A stretch of DNA of 64,000 nt from Stictocephala bisonia (Eukaryota; Arthropoda; Insecta; Hemiptera; Membracidae), in NCBI GenBank assembly GCA_035578905.1, contig JAQJVL010000081.1, positions 2,556,980-2,620,979 of the forward strand, in the 5' to 3' direction. Both the position numbers and the translations under genes were made by a program. Shown here in pieces: positions 1-11,534 of the stretch. The stretch's first letter is position 1; the number at the start of each line of letters is the position of its first letter. The notes under the pieces are model-generated. The model saw nothing but the letters and a program-made list of their open reading frames with translations. It was not told where the DNA came from and did no database searches.

Positions 1-3000
1 CAGTACAGAGTAACATATTAAAACCTAGTTCCCACAGATCGTGTTTTCGCAACACAGGTCCGATTTCGGTACACAGGTTAATTAATTCATTTAATGAAGA
101 AAATGTTATTAACAACTTTTAAATAAAATGCACTCCTGCTGAACTAGAGAGCATTTAATATTGAAATATTCACCACGAAATTTCATGTTTTTCATCAGTT
201 TTTTTTAAATGGTGCAAAAAGTGTCCCACTTATGTACAAATGTATAAGGACTTAATTTAAAGCTAATAAATTTACCTTTCAGGATTTTTTCTTTTTATTT
301 TTTCATGATTAGCCAAAGGCTAGATAAAGCATTTTTAAGATGAAGCTTTTATCAAAATAAATAAAAATAATGGATTGTTTCAACGTGAAGATGGTGACTC
401 ATACATACAAAAGAAAATTTTAGACAAAATTTGAGAGATATAAAAAAAATTAACTAATAAAGTTCCTATTATACAAAATTTAAAAAAAACTACAGCCATA
501 TATTTGATGACTATTCAGCCACTTTACTGAAACTTTGTGGCAAAAAACGTGTTGCCAATTGGAAAGTGGTCTTAGAAAAGATAAATACAATAGTATAAAG
601 TCATATTATATGTCTAAACATATGCTCAACAATTTTTGCCCATTTGGACTCATGAAAAACTTGGCCGCACTTTGATAATTGCTAAAATTTGTATTTTTCA
701 AAAGTGAATTTCCCATTTTGGCCTTGGTTTGGCCCATTGGTTTGGCCAACAATTTACTTCTATAAAAATTTATTTTGATATGCCTTTACAAAGATATTTA
801 TCATGTTTTTTTCACTAAAATGCTATGATTTAACCTCAATATATCAAAAATGTTTAATTTAATTGAAAAATTGGAAATTTTTTTTAAAATTTATTTCTAA
901 TGGACTTCCATTTTAAATTTTTTAAAAAAAATTTATTTTAATAAATTTTTAAATTGTTAGAAAAATAATTAAATATTTTCATTGGGGTTGTATGCGAAAT
1001 GCAAAAATTTGGTTCAATCAGGTAATTTTTAATAATTTGAAAATATCAGTTTTTTTGAGTAAGTTTTCCCAAATTTCAATGAACAATGTTAAAAAGCAAT
1101 TCTTTCTAAATATTTACTTAAGCTTTTTTGAATAAATTTAAGTTGGAAAAATTTTTAATTATCAATTGTTCAGTGGGGTTGGGTTTTAAAAATTCACAAA
1201 TAAGGTTTTTAAGTAAATTTTTAAACTTTTAAAATAATTTTAATTATTTGTATTTATAAAAGGAGCCTAAATAAATTAGTAGAAAATTTAAAATTAAAAA
1301 TAAAACCAAATATTTCAAAACTCCTAAAACAGAAATACCTTACGTAACTCCTCTATCTAGAAAATTTATCTAAACTTAACAAATTAAAATGAAAAATAAA
1401 TAATTTTTTAATAAATTACGGGTTAACTGCAGCCATAAATCCATTTTATTTATAATTTCCCGTTTGTAGTTTTCATACCCATGGTTAACAATTTCAAAAA
1501 GTCCCAAAAATATTAATTTGTAAGTTTTTGTTCAATTGAAAAAAACAATAAAAAATAAAAAATTAATATGGTTCTTTGCCCAAATCCATTTCAACTTGAC
1601 TTAAAATGTTTTTTCTCGCAAAAATTAAGCAAAACCCAAACTAACTGCATAACAACCCCGCCGATGTCAGGGTAATGTTTTGTTTTCAAAACGCTACATT
1701 CGTAAAAAAAAATGAAAGGAGTTCGCAGTGCCATTTGTGCAATTATGCATTGGCAAAAGGGGTTTTGACAAAACTAGAAAGAAAAAACTGGGTTACTGGA
1801 ATGTAAATGTTTAGATTTAAGTTTCCAAAATAAACCGGGTTATTTTTTTTTAGCAAAAAGATGAGATAAAGGCAAAAAAACAAACAAATAAATGTAACGC
1901 ATAATGGGGTAATTTAAACACGTTTTGGGGGTCAAAGAAGGTAACTGGAAAAAAAAACAAAATTTAATACTTAAAAAGGTCAGGGGTTATAAACAACCTT
2001 AGAAATTTGATAACGTCAAACTTTGTAGGGAACCTGTAAAAGCAGCCTGGCACGCAACGAGTTAACTGCGATGAAAGGAACTCAACAAATTTTGGTAAAT
2101 TGGAACCCATCTAGAACGACAAGCTTCACCGTTTTTGGGTAATCAGGGAAACGAAAAAAAAATAAACTGCTGGTGGGGGAACCTTCAAGTAACTGGTTAC
2201 CAAAAAACAAATATTTCCCTTCCATAAAGAACAACGTTGGGAAAAGGTTCAACAAAAATAAACTGGTATTTTCCAAACATCCTCCCAAACGTAAATGTCA
2301 AAAAAACATTTAAAACAAAATGGAACTTCGAATCCACGGGCAAAAACCATTTCAAAATTGGGGATATGATTGTCCGAGTTTGTTAGCCTACCAACTCACT
2401 ATCATACAGATCTTTTAATCGGCTCCAAGAGTTTAGTGCCCCCAGTAATGGGGTTCTAAAGATTGAAAAAAACCAGACCAGGGCGGGTTCAAAAACCAAA
2501 GGGGTACTTTTAACGGGAAAGTCGGGTCGAAAAACTGAAACAGACAATGGAAGACCCAAGGGGCCAAAAATAACGGGAATAAACTTTTCAAAAAGGGCCT
2601 ATAAAAATAAAAAAAAAAGAGAAATATTGCCCGGGGCCTTTTTTAAGCACTTAAAACCAGATACCTTAGTTCCAAATGATGGGATTCCGAAACCCCATTG
2701 TTTTTTTACCCTTTTTACACTTCCCCAAGATTAAAAAATAGAAACATTAAATTTTTTAACTTCATACCATTAAAATGTTATGGTTCTAATTTTTTAGCTT
2801 GTAATAGGAAATTTTTATAAAAAAATATTAGATTTCTTTTAAAAAATAATAATTATAAAAATTTAAAAAAAATAGAATTTTATTGAAAAAACATTTTTAG
2901 ATCATATTGTCACAAAACTATCGTAAAATTTACTATTTTTTTTTTTTTTAATTGTTAATTTATTTTACACCTTTTTAAAAGTTTTAAAGGATTAATGTTT

Positions 3001-3430
3001 TAATTGTTGTAACTTTTTAATTTTTTTGATTATTGAACATTTTTTACAGTTTCAATTTGTACCTTTTAGTTTTCAAAAAAATAAACTATTGTTTTTTTTT
3101 AAATTGTAAAAAGTTTTTTAGATACAAAAAAACATTTTTTTATTAATTTTTAAAAAAATTATTAAATGGAACCTCCAGTTAAATCGGGCTTTTTCCTATT
3201 ATCCAACACATTTACTTTGGTTGAATTTGGCGATTAATGAACAATGTTTAATATTTTTATTTTTAGGTTAAGGGTTTAAAAACCACTCCCCCCGGGATTT
3301 GGGATTTGGGGATTAAAACATAGAAATTTAATTAAAAAGAAATATAAAAGAAAATAAATCCAAAAAAAAATAAACAAATTAAAATTTAAAATTCCAAATT
3401 TTGTGTCATTTATTATGGAAAATACTCTTG
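1..3430. other. AT-rich, homopolymer-dense stretch without recognisable genes
   Basis: Long runs of A and T, with an odd 700-3300 texture in which doubled and tripled bases of every kind (aaaa, ggg, ttt, ccc) are over-frequent. No ORF with a domain was seen. The minus-strand 68-residue ORF at 2082-2288 is hydrophobic and low complexity. The texture may reflect poor consensus quality rather than biology. Confidence 0.4.
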
Positions 3431-3435
3431 AAAAC

Positions 3436-3483
3436 TTTCTTTTAGGTAAGTTTGCTGATTTCCTATCACTCTAATATACACTC
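3436..3483 (+). repeat. Right-end fragment of an inverted-repeat MITE
   Basis: GGTAAGTTTGCTGAT followed by a TCCTATC and AATATAC pattern matches the right terminus of the element at 30712-31049. Only this end is present. Confidence 0.55.
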
Positions 3484-3998
3484 ATTATTTTATTAGTAAC
3501 GGTGCCGGAACAAAACTGTTCCTGGCATTCTATCTCAAATTGTTATAGCTTTTCAAGTTCAATAGTTTACGTTCCATGCATAGATTATATTGAATGTGAT
3601 TTAATTAAATCTGTCCGAAATTGTCAGTCTTAGAATAGTTTGGAACTTTTAAAGGATGGACTTGAAATAAATGCAACTGTTAATTTCAAATATTGCAAAA
3701 GTTATGTAACGAAGTTTTGAAAAGGTTCAATAACTGATTCTTTGATATCAGTTATCACGTTTTGTATGAATAACTAGTGACGGCTAATTGGAACAGCTTA
3801 TTTGGTCGTGCCTTTTTTGTTAATAACGAGAATACTTTTCCCCATAATCGCCATGGCCGTACGATCGAGACTGGTGTGTGTGAATCACGAATCTGAATAC
3901 ATTGCGAGAACATCTCCGATAAAAAATACAATATTATGATCATACTTTAAATACAGTTGCCTACATAAAATACTTACCTTTATAATCTATTATACAAA

Positions 3999-4057
3999 TG
4001 GGACTTTTGTCTTGATTATAGCGTTTTAGGGACTTTTGTCTTGATTATAGCGTTTTA
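3999..4057 (+). repeat. 29-bp direct duplication
   Basis: The segment GGGACTTTTGTCTTGATT...GCGTTTTA occurs twice back to back with no difference that I can see. Confidence 0.7.
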
Positions 4058-4079
4058 CTCTCAAAGACTATTACAAAAC

Positions 4080-4167
4080 TTGACTCGATTTTTTCAAGTT
4101 TTTTTATATCTCGAGTCGAGTTCAAATGTTTTTTTAACTCGAATTTCGAACTTCTTGCACACCCCTA
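4080..4167 (+). mobile_element. hAT-like right-end fragment
   Basis: CTCGA-rich subterminal repeats are followed by the terminus TTGCACACCCCTA, the same terminus as the complete hAT elements at 27785 and 33635. No left end was found nearby, so it is a solo or truncated end. Confidence 0.5.
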
Positions 4168-4568
4168 CTTCAAAAGCAATAATTTTTTTTTTATTTTCAA
4201 ATTGTACGTAGTAAGGTTAATGATTTTCAAGCCATTTTTCTTGATATCATATTTTAAATGTTGACACTTAACAGCTGTCAACAAGTTGTAAATCTTCCAA
4301 AATAAATAAGAGACTAACAAATTCATACTTTTATGAACTGTATGCAAATAAATTAAATGTCTGCAAGAAATTCCTAATTTTACTACTTGACAGTTGTCAA
4401 ATGTCATAAAATTTTCAAATACGAAGAGACTTTATGACTTAAAATACAGAAATTTCTTTTATTATTATTTTTAACAATAAGAATATTATTACATTTTATG
4501 CCTGTGAGTTATTAGAAAATACATAACCATCAAAGCAATTATCAACATCGCTACTTATCTTCACTTTT

Positions 4569-4895
4569 CTAGCTACTTATCTCATCTTCACTTTTGACGA
4601 TTTCTGGTGGTTTAACTGGAGTTGTTTCATTAATAATTTCATCGTTTTCATTAATTATGGGTGTAAAATTTGTGCAGTTTACCCCAAAACTATTTGTGCA
4701 TGAAGTAGAACATTCTATACCACTTCTTCTACAATCGCAAGCTTTGCCACAACCCGTTATACTAGAACAAACTATAAATTTTAAAATAATACAAGGAGCA
4801 GCCACTATTCTTTTTTTTAGGCTGAAATACGTTGCCAATTTTAAATCAAAGAAAATATTTCTATAGTTTAAATAATTAAAAACTGTTTTTTTCAA
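4569..4895 (-). pseudogene. Cys-rich (CXC-like) ORF fragment, probably transposon-derived
   Basis: A 108-residue ORF whose centre reads GCGKACDCRRSGIECSTSC followed by a second, looser Cys cluster (FGVNCTN). This C-x-C...C-x(n)-C spacing resembles Cys-rich zinc-binding segments found near the end of several uncharacterised insect transposon-encoded proteins, and loosely the tesmin/TSO1 CXC motif. The N-terminal part is AT-rich and unlike coding sequence. There is no splice or start context that would make it a host gene, and it lies beyond the last Bap170 exon seen here. I cannot name a family. The opposite strand is also open (4594-4866) but only as its shadow. Confidence 0.35.
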
Positions 4896-5658
4896 CAGTT
4901 ACCAGCCTTAAAATCTTCAATGAAACTTGAATAAACTAAGATTTTCCATTCACCACTTTCTCGTATATTTGTTTGTCACTTTAATATGTAACTTTTTTAG
5001 AAATTTATGGAAATTGTGGAAAATCACGATTTTTCATCCTACGCTTTGGTGTATCATTATTTTAATACTGAAATCACCATAAGCCACCTATGTAACTCCA
5101 AGTTAATTATTTTGAATAAAAATTTCTATTGTTATAAATTTTATATATTCTTCATCCACTAAATTGACTTTTCCAGATTTCCAGCGATCCATTAGTAATT
5201 AGCAGCTTTTATAAGTACATAAATAGGACTCAAAAACACAAAATATAGATTAATATATTTTTTTATCTTTTATTCATAAAAATCGTGATAATGGCAAGAA
5301 AGCTTAATTTTTCATCCGCCATATTGTTTAACAATATTTTTATAAATAATAATAAGCAACATAAAAACCCCCAAGTTATATTTGTTTTCATTACAATGTG
5401 TTGTGTATTTTAAGATTTATTCCAAATATTTACTATTTTTGTTTAATTGTTGTTTACTACGTATTAAACCATTTCCGGACTTTACAATTGGTGTATTTCT
5501 GATGTAGAGACCTTCCTTAACAACTTGCCAAAGATTTCAAATTGATTTATCTATTTTCTATTTAATCCGAACTTTCCTACAATTTTTTACCTGGTTTCCT
5601 GTACTGTCCCTTGTATGCAATAATTTAAGAAAGTATTCACCTGTTATTATTAACCTGT

Positions 5659-6455
5659 CAGGGTGTCCAGTAAACCTCATTAAACAAATTTCGACTTTTC
5701 TCTGACCGATCTGTGATTTCATAAAAAATTTCCCTGAGCCCAATTAGACATAGTTACATATACATCTATTTAACTTAATAGTAGTATTATGTACTACCAT
5801 GTACATACATTGTGTTATTTACAGTCAATTACAATTTTTAATTACAGAAATATCAACATTTCACAAACGTATTTTTATTGATAACTGAAATAATTAATTT
5901 CAAAACTATTACCTCCAATAATTATTCTTTTTAAACTTTATAAAAATAGAGGTAGAATTTAAAAATATTTATAATTAGCTTTGAGTAAAAAACAAACATA
6001 CCTTTTATTCTATTGTTAAATTATGACAATTTTCAATGCTTTGAAAAAATGGTACTATATTATAATTTCCCTAAAACCAGCATACATTTTAGATCTATGA
6101 CTTATTTAACAAGTACTAATCAGACAATTGTTTCAGTAAGATTACAACTTTTAGCTATATAAAACTAGTTGTATGAGGGTGAACAAGTATAAGCAAAGCA
6201 ATTAAGTAGCTTTTTCATAGTTTAGAATAGTAAATGGCATGTAAAATTAACATTTAGTACTGAACAAAGTAAAGGATTTTTTGTAGCGCGCCCAAGTATA
6301 TAGTGACTATTACAAATCACAACACACTGGTGGTCTTGTTAGGATTTTCCAGGTTTTGTTGCAAATCTCCTGATATTTCCCTGACTTTTTCAGGTCATTT
6401 AAAATTCCCTGACTTTTCCAGGTTTTCCCTATTTTCTCTGTTGCTGGACACCCTG
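5659..6455. mobile_element. 797-bp non-autonomous DNA element (MITE)
   Basis: It is bounded by a perfect 12-bp inverted repeat, CAGGGTGTCCAG at the left and CTGGACACCCTG at the right. Inside each end is TTCCCTG/CCAGGTTTTCC-type subterminal sequence. No coding capacity was seen. CAG...CTG termini are common in hAT and related elements, but I found no convincing 8-bp target duplication, so the superfamily is open. Confidence 0.6.
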
Positions 6456-7099
6456 CCCGTTTAAGCAGGAATCTGCCTGCTATTGTCAAACGTACTGTGA
6501 AGTTGTTGAATAAATAAAAACTTTTTATGAATTAGTCTGAGATCTTTTGAATTTGTTGAAATATAGACAACAAACCTTTTTTACAGCACTCATATTGTTT
6601 ACAAATGACAATCATCATTGAACAGGCATATTTATTCGAAAATAATAACACAGACTGATAAAGATCACTAAACACAGACTTAAATGAAATTTGGTTAGCT
6701 ATTGTTGTTTGGCATGCAGAAGCCTACAGATTTGATAATCCATTTGTCAACCTAACAGCAGGCAATAGAGACTTAATAAGGTGTACTTACAAACCAACTG
6801 TCACGCCTTCAGTGCAATATGCACATGCTTCCTAAAGTAACTGCCTTAGTTAACCAAGCAGCTTGGAAAATGGGATCTTAGATATTCTGGAGCTGTGGAA
6901 ATAAACCTGACCTATTCAGGATGGTTAGTTAAGCTAACCACCCAAGCTCAATAGGCTAATATTAATACAAATTAATTTTTCTACCCTATATTGACAGGAT
7001 GACTATTAAATAGTACATGCAATAACAATCAGTATCCTTGAGGAAAGAACTTTATTAATGTTGATTTATTCATCAACATTGAAACTTGCTGTTTTATAC

Positions 7100-7286
7100 C
7101 TGTAGCACTACAAGTGTCCTTGAAGGAGGCTAGTGAGTTGTTGCCAGTAGAGTTGGAATCATCCATGTCTGTTTTGAGGCTAGGGCGCCGCAAATTGGCT
7201 CCACTGAGTGGGGCAAGGGGTGGAGGTGGTGGCCCCGTCACACTGCCATCATTGCTCTCACTGCTGTCACTCACTATCTTCCCATC
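7100..7286 (-). CDS. Bap170: Bap170/ARID2 exon 7 of 7 (Ser/Pro-rich linker)
   Basis: A 187-bp exon with acceptor CATGGTAG| and donor GCTACAG|GTATAA, entering in phase 0 and leaving with one base of a split codon. It encodes DGKIVSDSSESNDGSVTG, a five-proline run with LAPLSGANLRRPSLK, and a Ser/Asn-rich tail ending CSAT. Phase and strand fit as the continuation of the exon ending at 20677. The content (acidic, Ser-rich, one RRPSLK basophilic phosphorylation-like site) suits a disordered linker. Assignment to Bap170 rests on strand, phase and position rather than on a recognised domain, so it is the least certain exon. The C-terminal zinc-finger exons are not seen in 1-7099. Confidence 0.62.
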
Positions 7287-9123
7287 CTACCATGATATAA
7301 GAACTCATAAACATTTACAAATTGTAAGTACAACTTTTTGCTAGCTTTTGTTTTGTAATATATTATGCACTATTATTGTTATTATAAGTAAAGTAATTTT
7401 CGAATATTACTTGTGAGGTTTTAAAATGTATATTTTGTGATAGTTGGAAATATTTAGGAGCTTTAAAATGATTTGATAAAACTTATAAAGAAGTTTATTT
7501 CAAAAAGGTTAACTATCAAACACTCGCAGATGCCAAGTAAAATCACGTCTAGATAAACTATTAAATTAATTAACTAATTCAAGCAAATCTAAACAATTTT
7601 TATTTTACATTTGAAAGAAAATTTTGTCTTATAACCCCTTCATGTCTAAAAGTGTGAGCGTCTACATAGTAGACGCTACATATTTTGTATATATATGACA
7701 GGCTTGTTTATTTTACTGGCTGCTATCGGTGTTATTTTATTCCAAAGGTATTAGAAAATCGATATATGGCCATTTAGTAGCCGATAATCGATTTTATATA
7801 TATTTTTCGTGTGAAGGAAAATCGAGGTTATATTCGTCTATTTGTTTTGTGAAGTTTGTGAGTGCGTTTTGTTGTTCAGTTGTGTTTTATTCAACAGAAA
7901 TGCATTATACATATAAATAGACCGTTTTATAAAAGGTGTATGTTGAACTTTTGTGTTCCGTATTTATAATAAATTCATTGTTTTTAGCGTAGCTAATAAA
8001 ATCTTTGCCGCAAACGAATCCTTGCTACGCAATGTTTTCAAGATTCTAATTTCCTGTAATAATTTGTTTATTATAATAATGGTTTTATAGAAATAAAACA
8101 GTGATATATACACATGATCGAATAGTTATTGCTTGTATGTTCAGAACATGTTTCAAATGTCAAGTTCTCAACACACGTTTGTCAGGACAATATTTTTTAT
8201 ATTTCCTCTATACTCCTTATTTTTTTATAAAAATGAACTGAAAATACATGAAATTTGTTCTTCATTAGATGCTCTTTACAGTGGGATAGTTTTAAAAAAA
8301 ATGTAAAAGAATATTCAGACACTCAATAAAAGAATTATTGACTATGTATTGAGCTACAGACGTGGTAATGAAAAGTTAACAGATCTAATAATCCCAGAAA
8401 TTACTGATGTAACCTGCCTAACTAAGAGATCTCACATTACATACATTCTAATGAATAGATTTCTAATTGAAACCAGTAAAATCAAAGATCTGATGTTAAA
8501 ATGTAGCAAGACCTCTGCAAATCATACTCAAACATGTAACAGTCCAAAATCATTCCCTACAGCCCCTTTAAACAACCTACAAAAAGAATTACCACAGACC
8601 ACAAATCTGAGTTATAATAAACGCTGGACCCATACTTCTAAAAAAGCTAAACATTCCCTGTTAGTACAAAGTAAGCCTGAATTAATTCTCTCAAACAGAT
8701 GTTTTTGTTTAAATGAAGTTTAAGAAATGGACAGTAGAATTAATGAACTACCTGATAATCAAAATCTATCTCAGAAGAATGCATGTTTAAACAAAGCTAC
8801 GAGAACAAAATTAGAGGACTGGAAAGAAAGAAAACAAAAAAGGTCTAAAAAACAACCCCTCATTACAGTAAATCTCTGTTCCGACAGTCAAGGGAGACAA
8901 GTGCAACAACATATTGAAAGTCAAAGTCCGGGCCAATACAACCCTAATACAAGTTATTGACTCAGCAATTGTAGAGGAGAATAAACCAATCATAATTTTG
9001 GGTGGCTCCAATAACAGTCTAAATGATAATTTTGATGAAATGTATGAGAGACTTGAAGAACAACTGACTCGTCTTAGTAAAGACAATCCAGTGTTCATAG
9101 CAACAATACCAGCAAGATGTGAT

Positions 9124-9143
9124 AAGGCTCTTGAAGGCTCTTG
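9124..9143 (+). repeat. 10-bp tandem duplication causing an ORF1 frameshift
   Basis: AAGGCTCTTG occurs twice in a row. The reading frame of the SGNH region ends just after it and resumes in another frame, so the extra 10 bases explain the shift. Confidence 0.75.
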
Positions 9144-9403
9144 ATGACCATGTAAATAAAAAATTAATTTTTGTAAATAGCTATATGAGAGAATTAGTGG
9201 TCAGATTACATAATGTTTATCTGCTAGATCTTGACAATCTAAAACGTTCACACTTTACCAAACAAGGGCTACATCTTAGTTTCAAAGGAAAGGCTGAGCT
9301 AGCTATAGTTATAATAAAGGCCATTACTTTGTTTCGTAAGAGTTACCAAAGGATTTCGGAATCTGAAATCGAGGAAAAGGTCCAACCATCCAATAAACCT
9401 ACA

Positions 9404-9853
9404 ATCGAAGTGATTGAAGTGAACATGAATGGAATAATAAATAAGTTCAGTGCAGACAAATCGATTGCATTTGCACACTGTGTTTCCGCTGACTTAGAAG
9501 ATGAAAAACAAATGAGCGCAGGAGTCACTGTGATTTTTAAAAAACATTTCAACAAACCAAGATTATCAGATCTTAAAAGTAAACATTTGGCACATCAAAG
9601 TACTCCTGAAAAAGCGGGTGTCTTTAGTTTGATTAAAAAAGAGAAATATTACCAGAAACCAAATGAGCATGACTATCACAATGCCTTTGATGACCTAAAA
9701 AGACATTTTATTCAAAATAACTATAAACACTTAATTTGTTCCCCTATGGGATGCACAAGGAATAAAATACCAATAGAAACTTTTATAACAAATTTGCTCA
9801 ATGTTCAACGTAGTACAAATGCCTATATAACTGTTGTAACTTACAACGATAAA
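9404..9853 (+). other. Macro-like (ADP-ribose-binding type) domain inside LINE-A ORF1
   Basis: This covers residues about 96-245 of the frame that opens at 9119. Predicted landmarks: a beta strand plus loop (VNMNGIINKFS), AHCVSADLE, a glycine loop shortened to MSAGV before VIFKKHF, the SLIKK strand followed by KYYQKP, a helix (AFDDLKRHFIQ), the strand plus GC turn ICSPMGC, and the final strand AYITVVTY. Known macro domains bind or hydrolyse ADP-ribose derivatives. Whether this copy could do so is doubtful given the altered GDI and glycine loop. Confidence 0.6.
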
Positions 9854-10309
9854 AGGACTTCAAATAGACTATGGAATGGACTGTCTTATCAAGATTTTGT
9901 CAAGAAGCTAAAACATCTAATTGCCGCAAGCACAAATTATCAGACTTCACCTGAAGTGTTCAGTACCAACACAATGGAGAAAGCTCTACCACAGTATACA
10001 TCTACTTCTGAGCAAGTTACCAGTGATGCTTGCCCAATCAAATTATCAATAGATGAAACCATGATAATGGATCAAGAAACATCGGAGGAGTCTACAGCTC
10101 TCAAACTAGCTCCTTATAACAAGGAATTAAGTAAAAGTCATTCACAACCACAGCCCAATGATAAGAATGTGTCTACTATAATCAAATATGGTTATGGAGT
10201 AAAATATAACAACCAATGTAATAATGTAAATAGTAGTTTTTTAGGCTTAATAATATATTGTTTTTCCACTCCAACATCCAAGGAGCTAAAAATAAATGAG
10301 ATGAACTAG

Positions 10310-11534
10310 AACTATTCTTGTTAGAATTCAATGCCACTTATAAAATAGTATTGTTAACTGAACATTGGCTGAGCGTAGAAAATAAGAATTACTTGAATAA
10401 TTTAGGCTTAGAAGTTGTAACAGGATATTTTAGAGATGCAGGACCAAGAGGAGGATCTAGTATCCTTGTAGGAAAAATCTATTAAATAAAGTAAAAGTTA
10501 TTCATGATTACGGCAGATTTATTCTAAAAAGTGTTTTTGAAAGCTGTATTGTTGAAATTAAAATTAACTATAAGGACAATTATATTGTCATATGTATTTA
10601 TAGAGACCCACTCAGAAGTAATTTTGATTTATTTTGTACTCAACTTGAGTTGTTACTTAATAATATACTAAAAAACAAAAGTAATACCAAACAAATTGTT
10701 TTAGGTGGAGACATGAATGTTAACACCTTGATTAAAGATAAATTTTCTGAAAATTTGTTAGATATAACTAAGTCATATGGTTTGTACCCTGCATATAATG
10801 TACCCACAAGAATAGGGATAACATCAGTCTTGCATTGATCTTATGTTTACCAACTTCCCTTTTAAAGGTTATAAAATTATGGAGCCTGGTCTGTCTGATC
10901 ATACGGTCCAGATGATTTCAATTTCTATTAAGGAAAGACTGGTCAACTACAAAACCTTGAAAAGAAAATTCACAGATGAGAATATTTTTTTATTTTCAGA
11001 AAGTTTAAAAGCAGAAAATTGGAATCAAATTTATTCTATTACTTCTGAAGATGATAACGAGTTCATAAACAATATTTATCAAGCATTTTTAAAAACATTT
11101 TTATTCCACTTCGATTTTTCATTTCCTAAAAAATCTACAATCTTTAATTAAAAAAATAAGAAAAAGAAGTGGTTAACCAATGAAATTGTCAATTTATGTA
11201 TGGAGAAGAGAGAACTCTATTAATTATTGAAAGAAAACCGTGAAAACAGGCAAATTCAGCATGAATACAAGAAATGCAAACTAACTTTGAAAAATCAAAT
11301 CAAATTGGCAAAATTAGAATATAACAATAGTAAAATAAATAAATCAGACAGTATATCAAAAGCTACGTGGTCAGTTGTCAATCAAGAATTAGGAAACACA
11401 AGAAATCACTCAAAATTTAAAGTAGAAGTAAATGATGGTGAGGATGGGTTTTTGCAAGATTGTAATGCAGCAAACTATTTAGATAAACATTTTCTTAATA
11501 TTGTTAATAAATTAGACCTTAACACATTTCGTGC
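10310..11534 (+). pseudogene. LINE-A ORF2, endonuclease portion
   Basis: Apurinic-endonuclease-like segments appear in different frames: LLTEHWLS (catalytic Glu block) near 10350, GGSSILVG near 10455, IVLGGDMNVNTL (the GDxN block) near 10695-10730, and GLSDHTVQM (the SDH block) near 10885-10910. The intervening sequence is broken by stops at about 10482 and 10836 and by frameshifts. A Lys/Asn-rich linker follows (11227-11530), typical of the region between endonuclease and reverse transcriptase. The enzyme would nick target DNA to prime reverse transcription. Confidence 0.7.

Larger units (their letters stand above)
8349..10309 (+). pseudogene. LINE-A ORF1: SGNH-esterase-like plus macro-like domain protein
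   Basis: Three overlapping frames make one broken ORF1. An N-terminal Lys-rich part is followed by SGNH-like blocks: LCSDSQGR (8874-8897; possible nucleophile Ser codon 8886-8888), ILGGSNN (about 8998-9015; block III Asn) and KQGLHLSFKGK (about 9257-9289; block V His). Esterase domains are known in CR1-type ORF1 proteins. About 9404-9853 then encodes a macro-like fold: SIAFAHCVSADLE, an MSAGVTVIFKKHF glycine-loop segment, SLIKKEKYYQKP, ICSPMGC and AYITVVTY. These follow the order of the AHCVS / GAGIA-FK / TK-KP / P-GCG motifs of Poa1p-like macro domains. The usual catalytic GDI near the start appears as NGI. Frameshifts lie near 8914-8935 and at 9124-9143, the latter a 10-bp duplication. The C-terminal 130 residues are unassigned. 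Confidence 0.65.

Noticed and set aside
7637..7700. Possible piggyBac-type end (AACCCCTTCATGTCTAAAAG, with a GCGTCTAC/GTAGACGC stem)
   Set aside because: The preceding tetramer is not TTAA and no partner end was found; too weak to annotate.
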